DNA from: Pleodorina starrii
Lineage: Eukaryota > Chlorophyta > Chlorophyceae > Chlamydomonadales > Volvocaceae
DNA: 64,000 bases
Direction of reading: 5' to 3'
Assembly: GCA_030267565.1 (NCBI GenBank)
Contig: BRXU01000006.1
Coordinates: 2,344,001 to 2,408,000 of the forward strand
Shown: positions 1 to 13,400 of the stretch, piece after piece
Position numbering within the stretch: the first letter of the stretch is position 1
Layout: the number at the start of each line of letters is the position of its first letter
Position numbers and translations under genes: made by a program
Notes under the pieces: generated by a model
The model's input: the letters and a program-made list of their open reading frames with translations, nothing else
Database searches by the model: none
What the model was told of the DNA's origin: nothing

Positions 1-3000
1 TAACAAGCTTCGACGTGTGTGTCATGCTGCGGTCTCCTCCGTGATCTCCCATCTCAATGCCAACGAACCACCACCACCACCACCACCACCTCGTCTAGGT
101 GTCCCCGAGGGATGCCGTGCAGCGGCGCTGACCACGTGCCCCAAACCCGCCCTCCCGCCACCTCCCTCTCTTCCTCCCTCCCGCCCTGCCCCATCCCATC
201 ACAATCGGTCATTCGACCGAGCCGGGAATGCTCCTCAGTCCACACACCACCCGCCCGCGCGATGCGGCCGGGGGGCGTCCACGGCGCTCCGCTCCGCAGC
301 GCTCCGCAGCCCCAATTTGCCAACCAGCCCTTGGCGTTCAATTCATTTCATTTCATTTCATTTCCCGGCTTGCAACCTCCACAATGCCTCCACAATGTCT
401 CCATCAATACCGTAGCCGCAACGACAGCGCCAAGCCTACCCCCGCCAAGCCCACCCACGCGGGCGGCCCAACTCGCGCCAGGCCACCCTCATGTTTCACC
501 ACCAAGTCGCCCCCTGGAGACCGCCTCCTCGTCCTCCGCCTTCCACATCCCTCCCTCCTTCCCCAGATCCCCACTCGTCAGTCCCACTAGCCGAGCGCCG
601 CCGGCCCCCAGCCGCACCCGCCGCTTTCCCCACGCCCAAGGCCCACACAGTCACACACCCGCCGGCGGAGGAAAGCTCAAGCAGGAAAGCTGGAGAGGCG
701 GCGCACCCCCACCCAACCCAACACCCCAAGGCCACATGCAGGCGGCAGCAGGGCGTCATCGAGGCGAAAAAACACCGACTTCCGAGCAGTCGGAAAAGAT
801 TACGGCAGCAAAGGCAAGCAAAAGGCGTCCAGTCTCCCAGGTGGTGGTGGTTGTCGATATGGAAGCATGCGCATGTATCGGACTGGCGCGCTCGCGTACA
901 TCAATCATACGATATCCCGTTTGTTGTGTTGTGTTGTTTACACACACACACACACACACACACACAGAGGCACACACGCCCATACAACCCAGCGCCCATA
1001 CCAAGCCGTGAGCCACCACAGTCGGGCCCCGACCCCTCCCTCCAAATCTTGAGGACCAACGGCGTCACACTTCCGGACCACGTCTTGTCTCACGCTACTA
1101 CTTTTTTTGAACAGGCTTTACAGCCGTACAGCACACGCTAACGAAACGGCACCGCGGCACCGCTGGCGAGCGCGCGAGCTCGCGAGAGGGGATGGGTACG
1201 GAACGGAACAAAACACGCCCAGCTACAGACGCCTAACCAGTCACAAACGCCAGGCAGGCAGGCAGCCTTCCCCATTCCGGAGCTCAATTCGAGGCTCCGC
1301 AACGGCCCCCGTCCCCCTTCCGTCTTCCCGCTAAGCGCGCGCGGAAAGGGCGGTGGTGAGGAGAGCGGGGGCGCCGTCCCCTGTCGTCGTCCGCCGCCGC
1401 CGCAGCAGCACAATCAAACGGACACACGCCGACGCCCCAATGCCGGGACAGACGGAAGGAACCGCGGAACGCAACCGCCCGGACGCCACGCCACACAGAG
1501 GTTCCCTCTTTCCCCCCCCCCGAACCGCCCTTCCCCGCAGCCCCTACAACCTCGCGGGCAGCGACAACAACGGCGGATATATGCCCATATACCAGCACCG
1601 GATATCGGTATCGGCGCGGCGCATTCATACTAGCGAGCGAGCGCGCCCAGCGCAGTACAGCGCGACAGGGGGCGCCGCGACTCGGGCAACGCGATTCATG
1701 CAGCGATTCATTTCGCAGCTCGCTCCGTTGCTCCGCAGCCGGCACAGACGACCGGCGGCTGCAGGATAATGCACATTGTACATGTTTGAAAAAGCGTGAC
1801 GGGGCCCACCCCACCCCATTCGCAGGCGACAGGGTAAGGTCGGCGTCGGAAGGACGGCACGCGCCAGCGACACCGTCCACGCCAAAGCCAGACCAAAAGG
1901 CACGAGAAACCACAAAACAAACAAACGGTCCACGGGAAGCACAGGAGGCCCGCGCAAGACACACCCGGCGCGCCGAGCGCCGGCCGAAGCCGGAGACGCG
2001 CCCAAACGCGAACGACAAGGCGCCGTTGCGGTGTGTACACGCACGCCACCTCCCACCCTCCCTCCCTCCAGCAGAGCCGGCAGCGCCCGAAACCCATTAT
2101 TGAGGCACACGACAACCCCCACCCCCTAAAGAAAGGCTCCGGCCCTTCGCTGGGGTATTCTTCTTTCTTGACTTTCTTGACCCCAAAAGGCAACGACAGA
2201 ACAAAACACAACCCCAACAACGGCAACCCCGGAATAGACAGGCAAGGCAAATCGCCCGCCAAGAGAGGGGTAACGGCAGGAGGAAAAGGAAAGGCGTGCG
2301 TCGGCAGGGATCGGCGAACCCGCCCGCCGCACGCACATACACGGAGAGCGGGTTCGCCGCTTGCAGCGACAGCTAGCGCCTTCCCCCATCCCGCGCGATC
2401 CTGCAACCGCATAAAGCGGGCGCTACACTACAACTTCCGGCCAACAGACAACTCTTCCGGCGATTACATGAATAGAAAAGAGGAAAAGAAACAAGCCGCG
2501 CTGTTCCCGCAACAAACAAACGCGTTCTTTTAACGGAAGGAAGGACGCACGACCCACCCGCGCCGCCGGATGAGTCGGCGCCGTCTCCTGTTGTCCGCCC
2601 TCGGCCACGGCCCCCAGTCCAACCTCGTCCCTCCCCATCCCTGCAGCTGACATCGGCGCATTATGCTGCTCCTCCTCCGCCCTGTCCACCCCCTCCTCCT
2701 CCTCCCCCTTCACAACCGACGAGCCCCGTCGTCCTCCGTCCTCTGCCCTCCTGCCCGTGCCTGATTGTTCTTCTTCTCTTTGTCCTCTCATCTATTCGGA
2801 ATGCAATGCGCGTGAGGGCACCCCACCCCGCCCCGCCTCCCCCAACGCAGCGCCCGTCCTCCTCCTTTGTAAGCCATATCCCCCCGCAACCGGATAACTG
2901 AAATGCAGGCAGGCTGTTGGCTGATGGATGTGTGATGTCGCTTGCACCCCGCGCTCGCTGCAGGCCGCACACAGCCAGCCCAAGATCTCTGCATGATGTG

Positions 3001-3614
3001 CTTGGGGCCAACCAACCCGTCGCCCTCGCCCCCGCCCTCCTTCCCCCCCCCCACCACCACCACCGGCATGCAAACAGGGGCAAGATAAGCCGTCCAATCC
3101 CATCCCATCCCGCTCCATTGCACGCGCCAAACGGCGCCCTCATGCAACAAAACCCCTCCTGCGTGAGTGAGTGCCCGCTGCCCTGCATGCACGCATGCCT
3201 GTATGCATATGCACATGCATGCATATTATACATACACGCATCGGCTCTGCAATGCTTCGCCCGCGGCTTCCGGCTTCCGGCGTGCGCTGCTGCTGCTGCT
3301 GCGGCCGCCGGCCCTCCTCCACCCACACGGCCCAGCAGGAAGCCCCCCTCCCCGACCTCGTCCATCGTCGGGTGCTGCTCCGCTTTTGCGCCGCAGCGCC
3401 CGCCCGCCCGCCGAGAGAGCGCGGCCACGGCCACGGCACAGTCCGGGACCGGCGAGGCGAGGCGCTTCGGGGCCGGGGCGGGGTTCGTGGAACCGGGTGC
3501 CGGGGGCCACTCCAGCGCAGCCCCGCCCGCTCCGTCCAGTCGCAGGCCGCCCCGGGAAGGCCCTCAGGCAGGGGCGGGGAGCTGGAGCGGGAGCGGGAGC
3601 CGGGGTCGCCCTCT
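1..3614. other. No recognisable gene; low-complexity GC-rich DNA
   Basis: Open frames here are low-complexity Pro/Ser/Arg/Gly translations with no recognisable domain and no chain of matching splice sites. The stretch holds an (AC)n run at about 941-965, a CATTT repeat near 345-362, and an alternating purine-pyrimidine tract rich in TGCATG/CATGCA at about 3185-3240. It may include the 3' untranslated region of the bHLH gene that ends at 3615 on the minus strand. Confidence 0.6.
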
Positions 3615-6600
3615 TCAGGCGCGCTGGCGCTTCCCCGCGCACGCCGTGTCTCTCTCGCAGGTCACGAGGTGCTGCTGGAACAGCGCGTCGTGCACCAGGT
3701 TCTGCAAGTCCTCGGGGGTGAGGGAGGGCTCGTCCAGCTGCACCTCGAACACGTCCCGCACGGTGCCGTTGGCGGTGGTCACGGCGGCGGTGCGGATCTG
3801 AGCGGGCGGGCGGGCGGGGGAGCAAGGGCGGGGGGGGGGGGGGCGGGCGGGGCACACGAGCGCCGTGAGCCCGAGAGCGCCATCCAGAGCCAATCGCGGA
3901 TAGGCCGGAGAGCAAATCAGAGGGGGGATTGGGAGGTGGGGGGGGGGGCGGGGAGGGGCAAGTGCATGTGTGCGCAACGACCAGCGGCAGCGGCCCCAGA
4001 GAGGGCGACCGCGACAGAAAGGTCCCGGAAGAGCTGGAAGCTGGCAGCACCCACCCACCCACCCAGCCACCCACCCACCTCCAGCGGCAGTTGCCGGAGG
4101 GCGTTGATGATGTCCGAGAGGAGACCCTTCCGGTCGCGGCACTTGATCTGAGGAGGGTTGCGGTGCGGTGCGAGGCACACGGGCACACAGGCGTCTTCGG
4201 CCATCCGTTGACACTTGGAACCCTCTGAACGAGTTGATACCCCGCACGGCGGCGAAAACCCATTTCGCGCACTGACTTGCTTTCGGTCAGCAAGGGAAAG
4301 AACGGCAGCGCTCTCGCAACACAGGCGATTGCTACCCAGCTCGAATGAGGCATGAGGCATTACATGTGTTCGAGCCAAAATGGCTGGTAACATGCATCCC
4401 CCAAAAAGGAACTTATCACTCCCTGACCCCACAACGGTTATCCGTCAAGGGGCGCACTTTGAGACTTGAAGCTCGAACACTGACCCATCCGTACAGCGAA
4501 CCACACAGCCACCCACCCACCCAGCCACCCCCCACCTGCACGTAGTAGCAGTCCGGGCCGCGCTCCACAGTGACTCCCGCGTTCTGGGTCATCTGGCAAG
4601 GAATCTGTGTGCAAGTGGAACGGCCGAAACTAATCATGAAAATATTGACGTTTGTTATTATTTTATGTTATTAAATTGTTATTATCTTATTTTTAAGTTA
4701 GTTTTTTGCGAGAACTGTTTGCGAGGTGCTGGAGGCAAAGTTTTTAAACTAAAGTTAAACTTGGAACTATTTGCGAGGTTTTGTAAATACTTTGCTTGAC
4801 CGTTTCCGAGCTCCAAAACGGTTTATTATTTATTCTCATATTAATCAGCGTCAATAAGGGTACATCTCAAGCCGATCGCGCCTGCCATAAAAGCGTCCCG
4901 ATCCGTCCTCCTCCCGACGGGCTCCGAACATTTCGTACGACAGCCCGCCCACTTATCCATCTAACCATCCATGACCCGCCCTCCCCCAGTGTCCCCATGC
5001 TCCGCTTCCAATGAAGCAAAAACCCGTTTGCGGGCGGCACTGCGCTCGCTCAAGATGCGAGACGCACGCTTCCCTCCGACTTACGTGTGGCATCTGCGGT
5101 GCGCCGGCCATGTCCACATCCTCTTGACTGCAGGGCACCAAAAACCGGGGGGGGGGCAACAGCGAGAGTGTCAGCGGAACACCCAACGACGTGCTCGAGC
5201 GAGCGCCCCGCCCCCTCCGGTATCGACATTAGCACCCCCGCACAAGAATGCAGCACGCCTCAAGGTGGCGCAGTCGTGGGTCGCCGCTCCGCGCCTGTCA
5301 GACAGCCGGCCGTCGTTTTGGATCTGGGTCACCCACGACCCACCCCACCGGCGCCATTGCCGACCTTCCCCGAGCGGGTGATGGCCTGTTGCTGCCTCGT
5401 AACCCCCCCCCCCTTCCATGCACTGTTCCATGCACTCGCAACCCCCCTCATAGTTCGCTACGGGTCGCGTCCGTCCCTCCGCTGCGACCTCTTCTTCCCA
5501 GCTGCACCCGCCCTTCCCCTCCCTCAGTTCCGCACCTGGAGGAGCCTTTGCTCTTTCCCTCCGAGTTGGCGGTGTCGTCCTCCTGGCCCTTGACACCGCT
5601 GGACAGCTGCTGCTGCTGCTGGTAGGCGTGCTGCTCCACATGCGTCACCTGGAGCTGCCGAGGGAGGGGGGGCAGGGCAAGGGAAGGGAAGGGAAGGGAA
5701 GGCAGGGGAAGGGGAGGGGTGGGAAGGGAAGGGAAGGAGAGCTTCAGACAGGGGGGTTTCCGTGGGTCGTAGGATCTGGTTGCTGCAACCCCAAGCCCCC
5801 TTGCTAACGAGGGATGGCAGGGAGGCGACATGGAGGGAAGGCCGTCTTAATGGCATGGCAAGCGGGGGGCGGCCAGGCACAGCCAGGCACAGCGCGACGC
5901 GGTCAAATGAACGTAAGGGCAAAGAAAACAATGCGCCCGCCACGAAACCCAAATCAACGGCACGCAACGGCAAGCGAGCAAGCCAACGAGCTGCTCCTGC
6001 TCTTCTCTTCCCCAGCCTCTCCGCCGGCCTCAAGTGCGTTACTGCGGGGCGCACCGCGAACCCACCTGCTGCTGCAGGTGCTTGAGCAGCTGGATGGTGT
6101 CCGCCAGCACCACGTGCTTCGGCCGCCGCGCCTCCATCCCCTCGCCGCCGCCCGCGCCGTTGTTGGAGCGCTGCTGTGGCGGGACCAGCTCGCGAAGCTG
6201 CGGCGCAGACGACAAGGGGACACAGGGGACAAGGTCAGACTGGAGCGTTGCAGCGGTTTCCTCCCGAGGCACCCTGGCGGCCGCGGCGGCCGCTACCGTC
6301 TGAGGTCAAAAGAGATGCCGCCGATGTGTGCTGCAGCGGAGGAGGACAAGCGCGCAGGGTGCCCCCCTGGCCCACCTGTGCGTCCAGGAGCGGCGCCCGT
6401 GTCGGATGCTCCTCGCGGGGGGCTGCACTACGATGCGCAAGACCCAGCCCTGAACCCACGCTTCAAACCACCCCCGGGCCGCGTTTAACAGCCGACCCAG
6501 ATGGGCCCTTGTCCCGGAGAGCAGTGGTCTGAAAGTAGCTCGACTAGGTAGGGCTTCTACAACCGCCACGCACACCCGCCGCGCACCGTCCTCCCTCCAC

Positions 6601-7897
6601 ATAGAAGTCCTGTTCAGGCCGAAGGCACGCGCGCCCCTTACCTCGTCTATTAGGGAGTTGATGCGGTCGCGCCGCTGCTTCTCGACGGTGGAGTGGCTGA
6701 TCTGGCCCTTTGGCTCCGAGGCCGGTGGCTGGCTCGCGTTGGAAGCTGGGGCGGGGGGGGGGGGGCGGCGAGGGAGCAGGAGAAAAAGGTGCTTAGGAAA
6801 GGCGGTCCCGAGAGCGTGCTGAAGGACAAGAGTTGCGGCATCGATTGGCGGGAATTGGCTGGAGATCACCCAAGACCCAGATCTGCATGACCCGAACCCG
6901 TGCCCTCAACCCCGAGCCCGCTTGCTGCCGCCGGGAGCATTGCAGTCGCGCCACGTCTAGTCGGGTAAGTCCGGCGCGTGCAAGCATCTCAAGTGTGGAT
7001 GGGATTGACGGCTGAGCTGTGGGAGTGCATAGACCTCGTGTAAAATTGACAGCTGCTCGCTCCTCGCGCCCCAATACGTTCCTCAAGGAGCGCGATCCGG
7101 CCACGGAGCCGAAACCCTAATTGAGGGAGCCTCGGAATGCCATGACATTTCACTTGTGACGGAACTGGCATCGATGTCGCATTCCGCATTTTTTATTACT
7201 GAGCGCTCACCTTTGCTCGTCGCCGCGGCTGACGGAAGCCTGGCAAGGTGCATCGGGGGGGCGGCCACCGGCAGAAGTGGCGCGAGCGGCTGCGCCTGTG
7301 CGAGCTGTGGCTGTGCAGGAGCCGAAGTCGGCGCCACAAACGGCGAAACAAAGGGATTCCGTGCTGCGCCAACCATCGTTCCCGGCAGCGCGAAGGCCTG
7401 GAGCGATAATCCTGAGGTGGACATCGGAAGAATAGATATATCTGCTGCGTTGCTGGGAAAATATGGTTGATCGTTCCCGTTCTGTTGTAAGGCAGGCGTA
7501 TCAGCCGGCGATGCAAAAGCCGAGGACAATGCGCTGACGGGTAGGTCCTCCTGCTTGACCGCTGTTAAACTCTGCTCCAAGGCATCATCTTTTTGTGATC
7601 TTGGTTGAAACTGCGGCAGCAAGCGGCATGTCCGTTGGTCTGAAGTAACTCGGGCTTTGGCTTTACGCGACGACGGGGGCAAAGACGGTCTCGGAACAAG
7701 GTTGTGGGCCAACTGCTCCTTGGACTGACCTGTAGTGCCAGTGTCTCTTTGCCTTCGCTTCGGAAAAAGTCCAGCACTTCCAGCTCGGCGTCCGTGCCAG
7801 CCGCCTTCTGCTCGATGACCCCTAGCAGTTCGTTCAGCTCGCCTTCGGTGAAGACAAAGTGCGAATCGCCAAGGCCGAAATCTAGCTCGTCGCCCAT
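3615..7897 (-). CDS. bHLH transcription factor with C-terminal ACT-like domain
   Basis: Probable DNA-binding, dimerising nuclear transcription factor. Nine exons (minus): 7897-7730, 7610-7211, 6745-6642, 6197-6066, 5654-5536, 5127-5085, 4592-4536, 4147-4079, 3797-3615. All introns are GT-AG, all phases agree, giving 424 residues. The basic region and helix 1 (about 203-224) read HSTVEKQRRDRINSL, with the His-Glu-Arg pattern that in this family contacts E-box/G-box DNA. Helix 2 (about 251-268) reads HVVLADTIQLLKHLQQQ. Residues about 328-415 resemble an ACT-type dimerisation domain (CRDRKGLLSDIINAL, then TTANGTVRDVFEV). The N-terminal 56 residues are acidic and the next 130 are Pro/Ala/Gln-rich, possibly an activation region. 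The start is the first ATG of a frame opening into the acidic exon. A LINE fragment lies in the intron at 4148-4535. The family is secure; target genes are unknown. Confidence 0.87.
4338..4477 (-). mobile_element. Short LINE 3'-end fragment with target-site duplication
   Basis: Positions 4346-4469 match the 3' untranslated end of the LINE at 40186-41437, in reverse orientation. Shared stretches include CGAGCCAAAATGGCTGGTAA and TATCCGTCAAGGGGCGCAC. The copy has about 27 extra bases in its middle. The 8-bp direct repeat AGCTCGAA at 4338-4345 and 4470-4477 flanks it exactly, as expected of a target-site duplication. It therefore looks like a very short 5'-truncated insertion. It lies in an intron of the bHLH gene, in the same orientation as that gene. 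Confidence 0.85.
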
Positions 7898-9420
7898 CTT
7901 GCCAATGAAAACAATTGGCCTTGACAAGGGCGTTTCAAGCTTCCGGTAGCTGAAAAAAGGTGCAAGGTTGGCGTCGTTAAGGCTAGGGCTCAATCCCACG
8001 CTGCCCGGGCAACGAAAACAGTCATGTTGTGGAGTGGTGGAGCCCGTGCGCGTTCATGTCACTCAGCTCGTTCATGTGAAGAGGTCCGTACATGCACTTT
8101 ATACCCCGTGCCCCGAGCAAACTCGCTGTTAGGATGATGCTCGTTGTTCGTGCCTAGGTTGACAGCAGCGTTCTATAATGATTGCCGAAATGGTTGACGG
8201 AATGCATCATATATGTTTCTTTGATATGAGCCTTAATTGGCGTCGACCCCATCCACGTGATTCGGATATTACTGGGCACTAATGAAAATGCGACAAGGTG
8301 ACGCAATTCACCCTTGCCTCTGACAATCGCTATCTTGCGCTCCTTCCCCCGGAATCAAGTATGCCACCTGGCAGCATTACGGAATACTCCAACACTTGGA
8401 CGTGTGCGTGAACCCACTCGCCGATTGGAATGTTTTAGCGCTATTCACAGTGAGGCATTTTTTGGTTGAGTTTACCACGGCTGCGACCCCCTACCCACCC
8501 TCCGGCCGCAGCATCGCTCCGCCGTGCCACCGACAGCCAGCTAGAGTCACATGGGCCGTCATGGGCCAGCCCTCACGCGCACGTGCAACTACAACCAATA
8601 ACAATCATATGCTCAACGGAACGGCACATCGTTTCAAATTCCCCGGGCGCCGCAAGCGCCGCCCAGGACATGCGCACTCGACACGTTCAAAGCCCACCAC
8701 CTTTTTTGAACTAGCCACCTGGGCCGCTAGCTTCCTGCGATACAACATCGCATTTTGCATCGCCGTTGAAAGTTACCTAAATTAGCACCCCGCTTGTAAC
8801 TCCGACGTCCGACCCACCTGACCCACAGGTTACACTCTGCGGAATACGCAGTACGACCCAGTTGACAATTCAGGCAGTCAATTCGCAACCAGAACGCCCC
8901 CCAAAAAACAGTCCCGGCGTTCCCAGCGGACCTTACTCCTGTCCCCGATCGGACCAACGAGGGTCAGCCCTCAACGAACGAACGAAGGAACGAACGAACC
9001 AAACCAACAAACAGCCGAACGAACACGCAACCCCCTCCCCCAGCTCGGTCGGTGGGACCGACCTCGCATCGCCAGCCTTCAACCGGCACGTCGCCTGCCT
9101 CTGCCGCTCCCAGCACCCGCCTCCCCCGCCCCTCCCACCCCTCCCGCCCCCACTCCGCCTCGTCCTGCCACGCGCACGTGTGCCTTGCCCTGCATTGCAT
9201 GCCGCTGCACTGCCAATGCGGACCGACACGTGCAGGGAATGGCACGTACAGGGAATGGCAGGGCACGAGGGCCACAGCTCACCACGGCTCACGGCTCACG
9301 CTCCCGGGGCCTTCCCCGGGGCACCGCAACGCAGCTGGGTGCAACACGAGCCCCCCCCCACCCCCGCATCAGTTCATCGAAGAAGCTCCGAAAGAGAACG
9401 ATAACGATAACCAGCCCCCG
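7898..9420. other. Intergenic region
   Basis: This lies between the 5' end of the bHLH gene and the 3' end of the F-box/WD40 gene, both on the minus strand. Positions 7898 to about 8400 are less GC-rich than their surroundings and probably hold the bHLH promoter and leader. A GAAC-type repeat lies at about 8971-9005. On the minus strand a TGTAA, the usual green-algal polyadenylation signal, lies at 8834-8830, about 590 bases after the stop of the F-box gene. No coding evidence was seen. Confidence 0.5.
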
Positions 9421-10430
9421 CTAACCCCCACACCCACCACCACCCCCGCCGCCGCCGCCGCCGCCGCCACCGCCACCGCCGCCTCCGAAGCGCGTGCGCA
9501 CCTCCCTCCACACCCACAGCGGGTTGCCATCCAGGCCCACACCCCCACCCCCACCCACACCCAGGCCCCGCAGAAGTCCTGGCTCCAGGGGTGGGCCCGC
9601 ACCGCTCGCACCGCCGGCACCCCCACCGGCACTCGCACTCGGGCCAGCGCCCAACCTCGCCGACTCGTATCCCCCGTTTGCACCCACGCCGCCGCCACCG
9701 CCACCGCCAACCCCCACACACATAAAAGCCTGGGGCACAAGTCCCGTCTCATCGTCCGCCGCCGCCGCCGCCGCCGCGCGCCGCCCGCCGATTCCTCCTC
9801 CCGCCATCGCCGACGACGTTTCCGTACCGCTGTTGCCGTACACGTACTCGGCCTCCCCGGAGTTGGTGCCGACCAGCCACTCGAGACGGGACTGTACGGG
9901 TCCGGTGCCGTAAGGCCAGTCGTACACGTACGGCATGGCCGGGCGGACGGCTGAGTCTGGCGCAGCGGCGGCGGAGGCGGCGGAGGGCGCCCTGTCGCAC
10001 GGCTCACCGTTACACAGCACCTGTGTATGTGTGCGTGGGGATGGCGGGATGGTGGGGGTGTTAAGAGGGGGGCCGGTCCGGGGGACTCTGAAACGTGTGC
10101 GGGTGTGAGGCTGAGGGAGGGCTGTGAGGAATGGCGGCCCTCGGGCCCTCCGGGGCCCCATTGCCCCTCACGTGGCGGCAGAGGGATGCCGGGGGTGTGG
10201 GCCGGAGCCAGGTGCGTGTACTGCAGTACGGGATGTGTACGGTGAGTCCGAAGGCCGTACCTAGACCTCCTAAAACAACCTAAAGCCCTAAAACCCTAAA
10301 TTCACACGGTCCCCGCCCCACCCCCGTTCAGGAAGCCCCTCCCCGACCCCAACACTGCCCCCACCCCTTACCTGCAACCCGGGCCCCTGAACCACCGCCG
10401 GTGCGGCCTCAGGGGGGCCCACTGTCGCCG

Positions 10431-10461
<31 letters not shown>

Positions 10462-13400
10462 GGCGGCGGGCGCTGCGGTGGCGGCGGCGGCGGGCGCCGC
10501 CGCCACCGCCGCCGCCACCAGCGCCTGCCCCGCCGCCAGATCCAGGATCCACAGCTGGTGGGCGCCGTCTAGCCCGTACAGCCGCGTGCCGTCAGGTGAG
10601 GCGGTCATGTTGACAAAGTGTCGTACGGATGCCGTACGCACAGCCGCGGAAAGGCGGAGCCGGGCGGCGGCGGCCGCTGCGGCGGCGGCGGCGGTCTCGT
10701 CGCTGGCTGGCAGCGGCGGCGCCGCCACGGCGGCGCCCGCCGCCGCCGCCGCCGCCGCTGTCGTGGTTGCCTCCGCCGCCGCCGCCGCCGCCGTCGGAAT
10801 GTGCTCGACGACGTCGTTTCCGCCCCCCACCGTGATCTGCAGTCGGGCCATGTCGGGCGGGCAGACCGGTACGGCGTAAACTGGCGTTGTTGGGTTTGGC
10901 TGTACGGCATCCCACGTGTCGGGCGGGCGGACAAGCTCTTCCGTGACAGCCGGCGGAGCAGCTCTTCTCCCCCCCTCCCATTCTTCCCCCGGTCCCCCGC
11001 CTCCTCCCCTTTCCCCCCTTCCCCCGGGCACGGAACCCCGGATGCAGACCGGGTAGGGTTGCAGCTCCCTTAGAACTTTAAATCTAATTAGAATAAATTC
11101 TAATTCGAAATAACGCTTATAACTTAGGAAGGTCGCTGATGAGGGCTTAGAAAATTTCTAATGGCGTACCATTAGAATGCCCCGAAACCAATGCCTATTT
11201 TAAACTGAAGCGACAGACGGAGGTCATTTCCGTCCCTCCAAAATGGCCGATTCCGGTGCCGGGCCATCAAAAACCACCACTAAGAAGGACACTTACACTT
11301 ACGGCCCGCGCGAGCTTGATGCGGCGGCTTATTGTGAAGCTTTGAAGGGTGCCAAAGCCAAGAATAAGACTGTCTGGTGGTCATATTTCTCTGTGCATCT
11401 ACTCGAGGGCGTCGTAAAGCTGAAGTGCACAGTCTGCGGCGACGAGCTTAGCGCCAAGAACCCCTCGGTGACAGCTCCCACTCACCTCAAGCGGCACGAG
11501 CGCGCAGCAAACAAGGCGGAAACAATTATTTCAGAGCAGCTTTCCAGGGTCGACACTGAGACCACCCCGGCCACCAAGCGGGTTCGCGGCGGTCTGACCG
11601 GGTACATGCTCTGTGGTCCCCTTTTGTCCCCTCCCTGGCCCCCCGCCCCCCCCCCCGCCTACCCCCTGCCCCCTCTCCCCTGTCCCCTTCCCTCCAGTTG
11701 CGCCCTTCTCCCCAGGTCTCCCCCCCGGCCCCCCCCCGGCCCCAGCTACCTGCAGCTCCGCCACCCGCCTGCCCAGTTCCAGATCCCACACCAACAACGG
11801 TTCCAGGAGATGAGGGGGAGGTGGGGGCTGAGGCTGGGGGGGAGGCGGAGGCTGGGGCTGGGGCTGGGGTTGTGGAGGTGGAGGCGGGGACTGGGGCGGG
11901 GACTGGGGCGGGGAGGTGGCTGCCTCCGGCGCTGTCCCCCTCGAGGGGGGGGAGGTGACTAAGAGGTCTTCTTGGAGGGGGCAGAACACCGGGAAAGCCT
12001 GCGTGCGTGCGTGTGTGTTTGTGTGTTTTGCGTGTGTGTATTGGGGGGGGGGTGGGCTGTGTGTGTTGGGAGCGTGTGCGTGTTGGGGGCGTGTGCGTGT
12101 GTGTGTGTGCGTCATGGGGGGGTGTTGCCCGGCCCTTTTTCTGTTAGCAAACCGAATCCAACCGAATCACACGAACTTGGCTCCCGGCTCCGTTCGCGAG
12201 GCGTCACCTCCCCCCCCCCGCCTTCCTTCGGTTTGGGTTAGCTTTCCCCCAAACCTATACACACCGAAAAAAGAACACTTGCGCCCCATCCCAGACACTA
12301 AAACTTTAAAACCTTATAAACCTTTACAAAACCCCCATCCCCTTCACCTCATCTAGCGGAGGGCGGGATGAGGGTGAGGGTGAGGTGGCGGCGGGGTGCA
12401 CAAGACATGAGGTGAAGGCCCGAATACGGAGGTCGTACAGGTGGTACCTGGAGGGTGAGGGGAAGACGGGGGGTGGAGGGGGGGGTGGAGGGGGGCGGAG
12501 AGAACACACGCGTGTGTGTATGTAACTGTATGTGTGTATGTGTGTGTGTGTGTGAGTTACGTGTGCTTGCGCTTCACGGCTCCAGACGCCCGCCCGGTGT
12601 GGGTCCAGAACGCGAGCAGACAGGGGACGGCACAGCACAGCACAGCGCAGCAGAGCAGAGCATGATTGCCGCCGTACTACATTGTACGGAACCCTGCCGT
12701 AGCGTGCGTTACACTGCACCGCCGCGCCTGCCTGGTGGCCCCTTCATGCCTTCCGTACCGCCCTCGACTCACTCCTCCCCGCCCCCCTCCTCCCCAGGAC
12801 CTTCCCCGCCTCCTCCCCCCTCCTGGTGAACTCGAGTGGGGGGAAGGGTGGTTTTGGAACGTAGCTGCCGTACAGTACATGCTGACTTGTCGTACCTGTC
12901 GGCTTGCGGCGTGCAAGTCGCGAGGATGAGCCAGCGGCCCTGGTGGGACCACATCACATCAGATCAAATCAGATGAGATGAGATTAAATCAGATTAGTCA
13001 GATATGATCAGATCAGATCAGATCAAATCAGATGAGATTTTTTCATATCAGATCAGATCAGATCAGATCAGATCAAATCAGGGCAGGGGGATGAGGGGGC
13101 GGGAGGGGTGTGTGTGGGTGGGCAGTGGGGCAAGGTGAGGCGATGGGGAGAGCGGTGGGTGGTGGTTGGTTGGTTGGTTGGTTGGTTGGTTGGGTACTCG
13201 GGAGGGGGATCTGAAGAGTGCAATTGCAGGAATGCAACAAGAAGCCCTGCGGACGTTGTAGTCTGAAGGTCGACTGGGTCCGGAAGGGGGAGCGCACGCC
13301 ACCCTTTGTCCTAAGGGTGGTGGTCTCAAAAGGAACGGTGCGATGAGGCATTTGGTGCTGGCCGGGAAGACAAGGTACAGGAGGGGGGGGCGAGGGGGCG

